NCBI RefSeq assembly: GCF_900114635.1
Contig: NZ_FOTQ01000001.1
Coordinates: forward strand, 682,001 to 746,000
Reading direction: 5' to 3'
Source: Shimia aestuarii
GTDB taxonomy: Bacteria; Pseudomonadota; Alphaproteobacteria; Rhodobacterales; Rhodobacteraceae
DNA length: 64,000 bases
Of this stretch, positions 16,856-24,627 are shown piece by piece. The position numbers and the translations under genes were made by a program. Numbering within the stretch: the first letter of the stretch is position 1; each line of letters starts with the position of its first letter. The notes under the pieces are model-generated. The model worked only from the letters and a program-made list of their open reading frames with translations. It did not search any database and was not told the origin of the DNA.

Positions 16856-19180
16856 CTATTCCGCATACAGTTTTTCCTGCATGCGGAGGAAAGCCTTTTT
16901 GATAGCGGGTAAATCGCCTAACCTTGCTTTGCCCTCACTGACACTGCCGTACCGCGCTGTAAGGAAGGCCCCCAGCTTTTTGGTTGCTAGCTCTCTTTCC
17001 CCTCGTGCCTCATAGGCGCTTAGAATTGCAAGCAGCAATTCCTTCATGTCTCGTTTGGCGTCGGCAAGTCCGCCGGTGCGAACGACATTTGCGCGGTCGT
17101 GGCGCGTCTTGGGCGTATTGGTGAATAGAATGTAGCTCAGGACATCGAAAAGATCGCTGTCTGGCGCGTCAACCAACCTGCGTATGTCATCCAGCCTATC
17201 GCGGTCGTATCCACGATCAGAAAGCTGTTCGAGGAACCTCTCCCGATTATCAGGGGCACTCCACATAGCCCTGAGTTGATCCTCATCAGTGACGATCCCA
17301 GAAAGATCGCCGAACAACCGCTCTAGGAACTCGGCCGCAGTTATCGGCTTACCCTCAGGACTCCAGTAGGTCGTCGCGGAAACGTATTTGATACGACGGA
17401 CACTACCATCCGACAGTTTCACCTCGATTTTTGCGCGAGGGGGATCGTCAGGACCACCGCCACCCGGTTCCGGCGGTTCGCCCCCCGGTTCAGGTCCGGT
17501 TGGAGGGGTGCGCGGTCCTTTCGGGGGTTCTGGAGCCAGCGGTTCTCCGTCCCATTCTGGATCGTTGAAGTTTTCGTGCGCCCTCACGAAATCCCAAATC
17601 GTGAAGAAATCCTTACCTTCATAGGTTCGGGTCCCTCGCCCGATAATTTGCTTGAATTCGATCATGGAGCGAATTGGACGCATCAACACGATGTGCCGAA
17701 TGTTGCGCGCATCTACACCCGTGGAGAGCTTTTGCGAGGTCGTCAGAACCGTCGGAATGGTCTTGGCATTGTCTTGGAAGTCGCGAAGGTGCTGTTCCCC
17801 TACTGCCCCATCATTGGCCGTAACACGGTGGCAGTAGTTCGGGTTCGTGCTGTCTTTCACTTGGTTGATCAAGTCGCGCACCAATGCCGCATGATCTTGC
17901 GTAGCGCAGAACACCAGTGTCTTCTGCCGCTGATCGATTTGGCCCATGAACTCCCTCACGCGGCTCAATTCACGCTCGGGAATTACAATCCTGGTGTTGA
18001 AGTCACCTTCGGTGAAGGTCTCTCCGTCCTCGATCTCACCCGCGACCAATAAATCACTGCCGTCATAGACGTATTCGTCAATGGTGCTGGCCATCTGGCG
18101 AACCTTGAAGGGCGTAAGGAAGCCATCCTCGATCCCGTCGCGTAGTGCATACGTATAAACCGGCTCGCCAAAGTAAGCATAGGTATCAGCGTTATGCTTG
18201 CGCTTAGGCGTGGCCGTCAGGCCAAGCTGCGCCGCTGGTTCGAAATACTCCAGCAACCGCCGCCATTCGCTTTCGTCCTTGGCGCCGCCACGGTGGCATT
18301 CGTCAATCACGATGAAGTCGAAGAAGTCTGGCGGGTACTGGGTGTAGACCGGTTCGCCCTCGCCAGTCATGAAGGTTTGGAAGATCGTGAAGAACAGGCT
18401 CGCGTTTTTAGGAGGCATGCCCTTGTTCTTGCGAATAGTGTCCGGGTCAATCCGGGTCACAGCGTCACTGGGAAAGGCGGAGAAGGCGTTGTAAGCCTGA
18501 TCGGCTAGGATGTTGCGGTCGGCTAGGAACAGGATGCGTGGGCGGCGCACAGGCTCTCCTGAGAGATTCCATTTGGCCCGAAAGAGCTTCCAAGCGATCT
18601 GGAAGGCGATGGACGTCTTACCGGTGCCCGTGGCCAGCGTCAGAAGGATACGACGATCCCCCTTTGCCACAGCCTCCAGCGCAGCCGTAATAGCCTTGTG
18701 CTGGTAGTAGCGGAGTTCCCACTTGCCTCCATCGGTCTCGAAATCCACAGCGCCAAAACGTTCACGCCAGTCGTTTTGGTCGGTAAACGTACGGTCCCAA
18801 AGCTCATCAGGTGTCGGAAAGGGCAAGGACATGTCGCCCTCTGCCCCGTTGGCCATGTCGATCTGGTACCAATTCAATCCATTGGAGGCATATGCAAAGC
18901 GAGAGCCAAGACGCCCAGCATAGTCCTTTGCCTGCCCTACGCCGTCGCGATGGCTCAGCCCAGCGCGTTTTGCTTCCAGAACAGCGAGCTTCTGCCCCTT
19001 GTGGATCAAGACATAGTCAGCCGACAGACCTCGCCCGCGTGTACCACCTGACTGGATGCGCCCCGGACAAATTACCTCACGACGAACCTTGGAGCCATTC
19101 TGTCCCCATCCCGCCGCTGCAAGAACAGGGTCAATCCGCTCCGCACGGGTATCAGCTTCGGTTTCTTCGTGAATACTCAT
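16856..19180 (-). CDS. hsdR: Type I restriction enzyme, motor/nuclease subunit HsdR
   Basis: 774 residues. The N-terminal nuclease region has the PD-(D/E)xK pattern (DYVLIHKGQKLAVLEAKRA, about 53-71). The SF2 motor has Walker A LATGTGKTSIAFQ, DECH box IVIDECHRGG, TATPKRKHN and motif VI IIGRGTRTYEGKDFF. A Pro-rich linker (about 540-570) precedes the C-terminal EcoEI-type domain. It translocates DNA and cleaves unmodified DNA with HsdM2S. It is the last gene of the leftward operon, 4 bp after an unrecognised gene. Confidence 0.95.
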   Translation of the reverse strand: MSIHEETEADTRAERIDPVLAAAGWGQNGSKVRREVICPGRIQSGGTRGRGLSADYVLIHKGQKLAVLEAKRAGLSHRDGVGQAKDYAGRLGSRFAYASNGLNWYQIDMANGAEGDMSLPFPTPDELWDRTFTDQNDWRERFGAVDFETDGGKWELRYYQHKAITAALEAVAKGDRRILLTLATGTGKTSIAFQIAWKLFRAKWNLSGEPVRRPRILFLADRNILADQAYNAFSAFPSDAVTRIDPDTIRKNKGMPPKNASLFFTIFQTFMTGEGEPVYTQYPPDFFDFIVIDECHRGGAKDESEWRRLLEYFEPAAQLGLTATPKRKHNADTYAYFGEPVYTYALRDGIEDGFLTPFKVRQMASTIDEYVYDGSDLLVAGEIEDGETFTEGDFNTRIVIPERELSRVREFMGQIDQRQKTLVFCATQDHAALVRDLINQVKDSTNPNYCHRVTANDGAVGEQHLRDFQDNAKTIPTVLTTSQKLSTGVDARNIRHIVLMRPIRSMIEFKQIIGRGTRTYEGKDFFTIWDFVRAHENFNDPEWDGEPLAPEPPKGPRTPPTGPEPGGEPPEPGGGGPDDPPRAKIEVKLSDGSVRRIKYVSATTYWSPEGKPITAAEFLERLFGDLSGIVTDEDQLRAMWSAPDNRERFLEQLSDRGYDRDRLDDIRRLVDAPDSDLFDVLSYILFTNTPKTRHDRANVVRTGGLADAKRDMKELLLAILSAYEARGERELATKKLGAFLTARYGSVSEGKARLGDLPAIKKAFLRMQEKLYAE

Positions 19181-19184
19181 CAGC

Positions 19185-19907
19185 TCATTGTCCCGGGTTG
19201 CGAGGCTTCATGTCACGCAGGAAACGTTCCCAATGCGCCTTGGCAATGGTTTGCCCCTCTTCCAGCTCGGTCTCATCGCGCAGGAACTCTAGCGGGTACC
19301 ATTTACCGTTGCCCTCCTGATACAGGACCTGTTCATAGATGTTCCCTGTGTGTGAGATGCGCCAAGGTTCATAGGCCTCAGACAAGAGCGTATAGGCATG
19401 GTTCAGGCTGGTCGCCGGTTCGCTCGACACACACTCTGGCAGGATGATCTGCGAGGACTCCAACCCCACCGCTCGCCACCCTTGGACGGTAAGCCAGAGA
19501 CCACCGCTTTCCATGTCCGGCAATTGCCGCTGTCTGTCGTCGGCAGGGCCAATTTCGACCTCAACAAAGTTGCGCAAAGCTGACCGCCGTTCCCAGCGTT
19601 CAAACCATTTACCAAGACTTCGAGACGCGAAATCCGCAGGCAACGTCGCCTGTCGAAGTTCGTCGGTGACTTCTTCAGGACGGCTACCCGACAGCATTGC
19701 AATCAGCTTGGTACCCTTCTCAAGAATCCTGATCGCTTTCTTGCTGCGCAGCGATTTCAACAGAGCCGGATCGCTGATCTTGTCCTCGCTGATAATTAGT
19801 TCGCATTCCGCGCCGTCCGCAACTGGGACGGCACCGCCAAACTCCATTTCAAATGCACCGTCGACGAAGCGAATGGGTAGGCGGTGTTTTTTTGGTTGCT
19901 GGCTCAT
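19185..19907 (-). CDS. Unrecognised 240-residue protein inside the hsd operon
   Basis: I do not recognise this family. It lies between hsdS (10 bp upstream) and hsdR (4 bp downstream) and is clearly co-transcribed. The N-terminal 60 residues look like a small beta-rich domain (LPIRFVDGAFEMEFGGAVPVADGAECEL). A charged middle follows (ASRSLGKWFERWERRSALRNFVEVEIG), then a C-terminal part rich in aromatic residues (HAYTLLSEAYEPWRISHTGNIYEQVLY, WYPLEFLRDETELEEGQ). There is no signal peptide or membrane segment. Position suggests an accessory subunit or regulator of the type I system, but this is inference. Confidence 0.85.
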   Translation of the reverse strand: MSQQPKKHRLPIRFVDGAFEMEFGGAVPVADGAECELIISEDKISDPALLKSLRSKKAIRILEKGTKLIAMLSGSRPEEVTDELRQATLPADFASRSLGKWFERWERRSALRNFVEVEIGPADDRQRQLPDMESGGLWLTVQGWRAVGLESSQIILPECVSSEPATSLNHAYTLLSEAYEPWRISHTGNIYEQVLYQEGNGKWYPLEFLRDETELEEGQTIAKAHWERFLRDMKPRNPGQ

Positions 19908-19917
19908 GATGCTCCCT

Positions 19918-21012
19918 TCAAGTCAATTCACCCGCGAAGGCTTTCTGCACAAGGGATTGTCGAAGGTCTTCGAGGTCTTGAAGCTTCGCCTCGTAGAGCA
20001 CCTCAGCTCGTCCTATCTGTTCACTAATTGCATCCATGTGTTCGACTATTTTCTTTTGTGCATCGCGTGACTTTGGAAGCTCTACAACTTCATAATGCAC
20101 ATCGTTCCTGTTCAAAGTTGGAACGCCTGCCCCAGATGCAAATCGCGCAAGGTTAAAGCTCTTTAACATATGGAATACGAACCTAGGCTCGTTGCCGTGA
20201 AAATCTTTGACGTACAGTGCGGTATTAAGTGGCCAAAAATCTTCTTCGATGAAAAACACATTCCCAATACTCCCACTTCGCCCTGTTACGACACCCGGAC
20301 CTTTTACTTTTGCCTGTGAATGGGTGTCCGTTGGCCCACTCGACGTGACCAGTGGAAAACGTCCTCTCGTTCTGAGCCTTTTCGGAAGATCAAAACCACG
20401 TTGAAGCGTGGCAACATCACCCAACTTAAGTCTATGCCATCCTTCCTGAGTTTCTGGAGGATCAAGCGCAACACTTCGAGCGCTCTTCAACAACTCCTGT
20501 GCGTTTTGGAGGTTGGCTTCGGCATGGGCGCGAGCGCGAACCAGCCCCTCGAAGGCCTCGTCCAGAACCGCCACAATTCGCTGTTGTTCTTCGAGTGGCG
20601 GCAATGGGATTGGGATTTCCCGCAGTCGACCTTGGTTTAGCTTAGGAACCGTCATGCCAGATATGAACGGCATTAGGTCCGCACCGTTCAAGTAGTAGAT
20701 CAGCCAGCCATCCAAGACTTGGTCTCTATGCGGGCGGATCACATGAGCATGGTTGTTTACCCACGTCTTGCCCTCAATAGCGAAAGCTGAGTTTGCACCA
20801 GCTTCCCACTTCGCACCATCTTCGCCAATTAGAACCAATGGTTCATCGAAGAGGTATCCGTCCACGTGGTCAAGGACACCGGTAGCTCCATAGTATGGAT
20901 AAGGGCCGGCCTTCCTATCTTTTTTGGTGATCGGTTTTCTCAATCGGTCGAGCACATCCACTAGATCGCCCAGTGGCTTCGTTGGCCAGCCGAACTCAGC
21001 GATGTCCTTCAC
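19918..21012 (-). CDS. hsdS: Type I restriction enzyme, specificity subunit HsdS
   Basis: 364 residues from a GTG overlapping the hsdM stop (GTGA). Two target-recognition domains are visible (about 8-130 and 185-310), each followed by a long helical repeat: the first IPLPPLEEQQRIVAVLDEAFEGL and the second LPKSRDAQKKIVEHMDAISEQIG. It sets the bipartite DNA target of the complex. Both domains are intact and no frameshift is seen. Confidence 0.95.
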   Translation of the reverse strand: MKDIAEFGWPTKPLGDLVDVLDRLRKPITKKDRKAGPYPYYGATGVLDHVDGYLFDEPLVLIGEDGAKWEAGANSAFAIEGKTWVNNHAHVIRPHRDQVLDGWLIYYLNGADLMPFISGMTVPKLNQGRLREIPIPLPPLEEQQRIVAVLDEAFEGLVRARAHAEANLQNAQELLKSARSVALDPPETQEGWHRLKLGDVATLQRGFDLPKRLRTRGRFPLVTSSGPTDTHSQAKVKGPGVVTGRSGSIGNVFFIEEDFWPLNTALYVKDFHGNEPRFVFHMLKSFNLARFASGAGVPTLNRNDVHYEVVELPKSRDAQKKIVEHMDAISEQIGRAEVLYEAKLQDLEDLRQSLVQKAFAGELT

Positions 21013-22457
21013 AGCACCCCCCGAATGTCTTGGAGGATTTGCGTAGTCTCGGCATCCCGTGCCAGCATGTCGGTGATGATCTCTTCGGGGCTACGGAGCG
21101 CCTCGGCCTCGGGTGCGTTGGGATTCTTGACCGACAGGTCGTAGGTGTCCTCGTCCAGATCGGCGCGGTTGACGATCCAGCTTTGCGGCTCGTTTGGGCG
21201 GGTGCGTTGCAGCTCCACGAACTCCGCCAGATCGTCGTCGTTCAGCGGGCTGGTCTTGCCAAGGCTGCGGCCCGGATCAAGCTGGTAATACCAGATGTCC
21301 CGCGTCGGCGCGCCTTTCTCGAAGAACAGCACCACGGTTTTTACACCCGCCCCTTGAAACGTGCCTTGCGGGCAATCGAGAATAGTGTGTAGCTCGGCAA
21401 CCTCCAGCAATTCCTTGCGCAGCGCGACCGAGGCGTTGTCGGTGTTACTGAGGAAGGTGTTCTTGATCACCACCGCAGCACGTCCACCGGCTTTCAGTTT
21501 GCGGATGAAGTGCTGAAGGAAAAGATAGGCAGTCTCGCCCGTACGGATCGGAAAGTTCTGTTGAACCTCCCGCCGTTCGCCGCCACCAAATGGGGGATTG
21601 GCTAGGATAACGTCGTGACGATCCTTCTCCTGAATGTCCATCACGTTCTCGTTCAGCGTGTTGGAATGCAAGAGGTTCGGAGCTTCGATCCCGTGCAGGA
21701 CCATGTTCATGATCCCGATGATGTAGGCGAGACCCTTCTTTTCCTGTCCATAAAAGGTCTTGGCTTGCAAGGTCTCGAACTCGGACGCCGATAGGGTGTC
21801 AGTCCTCATGTAGTCGTAGGCCTCGCACAAGAAGCCCGCAGAACCACAAGCGCCGTCATAGATGGTTTCACCGATTTTCGGATCAGTCACCTTGATCATG
21901 GCCCGGATCAGCGGACGAGGCGTGTAGTATTCGCCCCCATTGCGGCCAGCGTTGCCCATGCGGCGGATACGGGTTTCGTAGAGTGCCGAAAGCTCGTGCC
22001 GTTCGGCTTGCGTGTTGAATGACAGGCTGTCCACCTGCTCCAGCACATCGCGCAGTATATAACCCGACCGGAACTTGTTGCGCAGCTCTGTGAACACCTC
22101 GCCGATTTTATACTGGATCGTCTGTGGTCCAGTGGCTGACTGCCTGAATGCAGCGAGATATGGGAACAAGTCCTGATCAACGAACTTGATCAGATCGTCC
22201 CCGATACGCGCGGTGTTGTGATCGAACTCTCCGCCCTTCTTTGGCGCGGCCCACTTGTCCCAACGGAAGTCTCCATCGATGATCGGTGTATAGTCTTCGC
22301 CATCTAGTTCAGCGCGATCCTGGCGTTCTGTTTCGAGGTCATGAAGGTACTTCAAGAACAAGACCCATGAGGTCTGTTCGACGTAGTCGAGTTCGTTGGC
22401 GATGCCCTCTTCTGCTCTCAGGTCTCGCTCAATCTTGTTGAATGCGTTTTCGTACAT
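21009..22457 (-). CDS. hsdM: Type I restriction enzyme, methyltransferase subunit HsdM
   Basis: 482 residues from the ATG at 22457; an in-frame TTG at 22472 would add five residues. The N-terminal HsdM helical domain is followed by the N6-adenine methyltransferase domain with SAM motif DGACGSAGFLCEA and catalytic NPPF (VILANPPFGGGE). GGEYYTPRPLIRAM is the family signature. It methylates the hsdS-defined site and protects host DNA. It is the first gene of the operon hsdM-hsdS-orf240-hsdR. Confidence 0.96.
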   Translation of the reverse strand: MYENAFNKIERDLRAEEGIANELDYVEQTSWVLFLKYLHDLETERQDRAELDGEDYTPIIDGDFRWDKWAAPKKGGEFDHNTARIGDDLIKFVDQDLFPYLAAFRQSATGPQTIQYKIGEVFTELRNKFRSGYILRDVLEQVDSLSFNTQAERHELSALYETRIRRMGNAGRNGGEYYTPRPLIRAMIKVTDPKIGETIYDGACGSAGFLCEAYDYMRTDTLSASEFETLQAKTFYGQEKKGLAYIIGIMNMVLHGIEAPNLLHSNTLNENVMDIQEKDRHDVILANPPFGGGERREVQQNFPIRTGETAYLFLQHFIRKLKAGGRAAVVIKNTFLSNTDNASVALRKELLEVAELHTILDCPQGTFQGAGVKTVVLFFEKGAPTRDIWYYQLDPGRSLGKTSPLNDDDLAEFVELQRTRPNEPQSWIVNRADLDEDTYDLSVKNPNAPEAEALRSPEEIITDMLARDAETTQILQDIRGVL

Positions 22458-22831
22458 GCTGCCCCGGATCAATTGCCATTCACAGGCGTTTCTTTCGATT
22501 GCCTGTTCAAGTTTCTCTTACCATGGCTCCAGTTCGGCACAAATGTCCAGCGACGCTCACCCCTAGGGTTGTGGTATTTTGTGGTCGCATCAGACTTGGA
22601 TTGTGCAACATTTTTGAAATTTTTTGCGCGCAAATCAAATGGCTTTCCGAAAGCAGATTATGTGAAAGAATGTCTAAATGGGTCCCTGCAACTGTTTTTG
22701 AAATTCGGTGAGTTCGAGAGCCACGGCACCTGTAACCCCAGTTTGTGATTGGACGTACCCCCGTCAGGAACCTTTGCCGCTTGGCAAAAGGCTCGCTGAC
22801 AGGGAGACCAATGGAAAGACAATGCCGGAGT
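22458..22831. other. Intergenic region between hsdM and resolvase
   Basis: This 374-bp gap holds the hsd promoter (leftward), as hsdM starts at its left edge. It also holds the 3' flank of the leftward resolvase gene. An A+T-rich stretch around 22600-22640 is the likeliest promoter area. Frames on the plus strand here show no domain. No terminator was recognised. Confidence 0.4.
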
Positions 22832-23467
22832 TTACATGCCCCAGCGGACCAGCGCCGCTTCTGCCGCAGCAGGGTCTTCTTTTATTCGCAGGACGGCTTG
22901 ACGCGATATACCTGCAGCTCGCGAGATTTCAGAAGTTCCGCTTCCCTGCGTTAGCAGATCACGAACCATCGTGAACGTCGCCCGATCAAAGCTAGGCTTC
23001 CTGCCGGGGTATTTCCGCGCATCGCCTTTTGCGTGGGCAATCCCTGCCCGCTGGGCCTGCTTCGTGGCTTCTGCCTGTGCCTGCGCAGTTGCCGCCATGA
23101 AAGCGATTAGCGCGTCCCGGACAGCCTGTTGCACGGGGTCTGTGGTGGAACCATCAAAGGTCATTCCGTTGATTACGGTCTTGATCACAACCCCTTTCCG
23201 CATGAACTCGCGGATTGTGTCGGTTACATCCGCGTAGTCCCGCCCAAGACGGTCGACCCACCGAACCACCAGAACGTCTCCAGAGCGCAGTTTGTCGAAA
23301 AGGCGGCGCCCCTCGGGACGTTCGGCAAGCTTGGTACTAATACCGGACACGCCTTGATCAGCGACCACGTCGTCGATCTTGAACCCAGCGGCCTCTGCGT
23401 GCGTTCTCTGATGCTCCAAGGTTTGGTCCGCTGTTGAGACGCGTGCGTACAGGATCGTCTGGGTCAT
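22832..23467 (-). CDS. Small serine recombinase (resolvase/invertase)
   Basis: 211 residues. The catalytic domain starts TILYARVSTADQTLEHQR, with the nucleophile serine in YARVS, and continues with DQGVSGISTKLAERPEGRRLF and VRWVDRLGRDYADV. The C-terminal HTH contains RDLLTQGSGTSEISRAAGISRQAVLRIKED. AGGTGA lies upstream of the ATG. It is distinct from the large recombinase at 2170. It may resolve dimers of the element or be left over from a nested transposon; inverted repeats upstream look like its res site. Confidence 0.93.
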   Translation of the reverse strand: MTQTILYARVSTADQTLEHQRTHAEAAGFKIDDVVADQGVSGISTKLAERPEGRRLFDKLRSGDVLVVRWVDRLGRDYADVTDTIREFMRKGVVIKTVINGMTFDGSTTDPVQQAVRDALIAFMAATAQAQAEATKQAQRAGIAHAKGDARKYPGRKPSFDRATFTMVRDLLTQGSGTSEISRAAGISRQAVLRIKEDPAAAEAALVRWGM

Positions 23468-23479
23468 TTTTGGTCACCT

Positions 23480-23595
23480 TTTGTCCGTAAGGGTAGTGTC
23501 CTTTGTTTATCGTGTCCGTTGATGATTCGATACCCTTACGGACACATTTTTTCGCAACAATCCAATTGACCGCAAGGGCATAGCCTTGCGGACAC
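23480..23595. promoter_or_regulatory. Candidate res site of the resolvase
   Basis: TGTCCGTAAGGGTA at 23482-23495 has a perfect inverted copy at 23531-23544. A third site CCGCAAGG/CCTTGCGG forms an inverted repeat at 23570-23591 and ends in GGACAC. Three related TGTCCGYAAGG sites just upstream of a resolvase fit a three-subsite res locus, which would also autoregulate the gene. Confidence 0.65.
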
Positions 23596-23994
23596 TCTAT
23601 AAAACTCTTGCCCTCCTTGTGGTTCAAAAAAGTCAAATAGAGGCCCTAGAAATTTGCGAACCGCAGGAAGCAGTTTGCCGAGGCAACCGTGTTAGAACGG
23701 TTAACATTGGCAGGCCTGACCGCTTAGCACAGATGGGCAGCCACAAAACGAGATTGATTCCTTCCGCATACGAAAAATGGGGGATGTTCACGAGACCCCA
23801 AACTTGCACACATGTTAAATATTTTGATGTTGCACTGTCAGAGGCAGGCGGCTGCTGTGATGGGCATTTCCGGTCAATTGGTCAGTTAACCAACCAAATC
23901 TGGGGGGATAGCGTGCAAGGCGATGCAGGCATTTGAGAACCGCTGCAACATAGAGAGCTTGTAAACTTACCCCTCCCATTGCAGCCTACTGGGT
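23596..23994. other. Intergenic region, no supported gene
   Basis: This is about 400 bp between the res-like site and the zinc-ribbon gene. A plus-strand frame at 23586-23936 (116 codons) has no recognisable domain, no ribosome site and starts inside the res-like repeat, so it is not called. The stretch 23810-23840 is A+T-rich and could hold a promoter for the zinc-ribbon gene. Confidence 0.4.
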
Positions 23995-24192
23995 ATGAAT
24001 TGCCCGTACTGCGACACAGACCTTTCACCCACTTCTATTGCCTGCCCACAGTGCGGGCACGATATGCTTTCAGATGACAATGCTATGGCCCACCCGCATT
24101 TTCCTCCGTCACCTCCTCCGCTCCCAGTAACGCACAGTTTTTGGCTCGTTGTTGCGTTTATCGGCATTCTACTGATTTTTTTCATGTTCTAG
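23995..24192 (+). CDS. Small zinc-ribbon membrane protein
   Basis: 65 residues: an N-terminal zinc ribbon (CPYC at 4-7 and CPQC at 18-21), a Pro-rich linker (HFPPSPPPLP) and a C-terminal transmembrane helix (FWLVVAFIGILLIFFMF). It is the only plus-strand gene in the element. The ribosome site is weak. Tail-anchored zinc-ribbon peptides are often of unknown role, and no function is claimed. Confidence 0.6.
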   Translation: MNCPYCDTDLSPTSIACPQCGHDMLSDDNAMAHPHFPPSPPPLPVTHSFWLVVAFIGILLIFFMF

Positions 24193-24251
24193 GCACAACC
24201 GCCGCCAAGTAGGCCCGATCCATGCGCGCTGCCTGTGTGCAGGTATCGGGG

Positions 24252-24572
24252 CTGATGACAGGGGTCTGATGACAAGGGGGGCTAGGCCCCGTCATCCCCC
24301 GGAAACATATGTTTTTACCCATTATCCTGTGTATCGGGGTGTGTGGGCCAAAAACATATCTTTCCTATAGTAATCCTGAATATACCTGCCATCAGAAGAA
24401 TACCTGCCATCAGAAGCCCCAAACCCCTTGTACACAAGGAGATTTCTGATGCCAGCCCTGATGCCAGCCTGATGCCACCCCCCTTTTCCGCTCTACCCCG
24501 ACATCAGAAAAACACTGGGCTGATGCCAGTCCTGATGACAACCCCTGCCCCTTGGCATCAGGCTGGCATCAG
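24252..24572. repeat. Iteron-like array (candidate replication origin)
   Basis: About ten copies of CTGATGNCA occur in both orientations: 24252, 24266 (GACA form); 24386 and 24404 (inverted, inside a 17-bp unit ATACCTGCCATCAGAAG repeated with an 18-bp period at 24382 and 24400); 24446, 24458, 24469 (11-12 bp apart); 24520, 24532; and inverted at 24553 and 24564. A near-palindrome AAACATATGTTT lies at 24303-24314. It is non-coding and sits directly downstream of the Prim-Pol gene, where satellite and plasmid origins often lie. Confidence 0.75.
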
Positions 24573-24576
24573 ACAG

Positions 24577-24602
24577 AAAAAAGGCCGCTAACGCGGCCCC
24601 TC
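24577..24602 (-). terminator. Rho-independent terminator of the Prim-Pol gene
   Basis: Read on the minus strand, GGCCGC-GTTA-GCGGCC (24583-24598) is followed by TTTTTT. It lies about 30 bp after the Prim-Pol stop and separates that transcript from the repeat array. Confidence 0.85.
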
Positions 24603-24627
24603 CTAAGTATCCAACACACAACCCCGA

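Noticed and set aside
23586-23936. 116-codon plus-strand frame in the element
   Set aside because: Starts inside the res-like repeat, no ribosome site and no recognisable domain.
24382-24416. Short tandem repeats as a possible CRISPR array
   Set aside because: Only two 17-bp units with a one-base spacer; no spacer-length gaps and no cas genes anywhere in the window.
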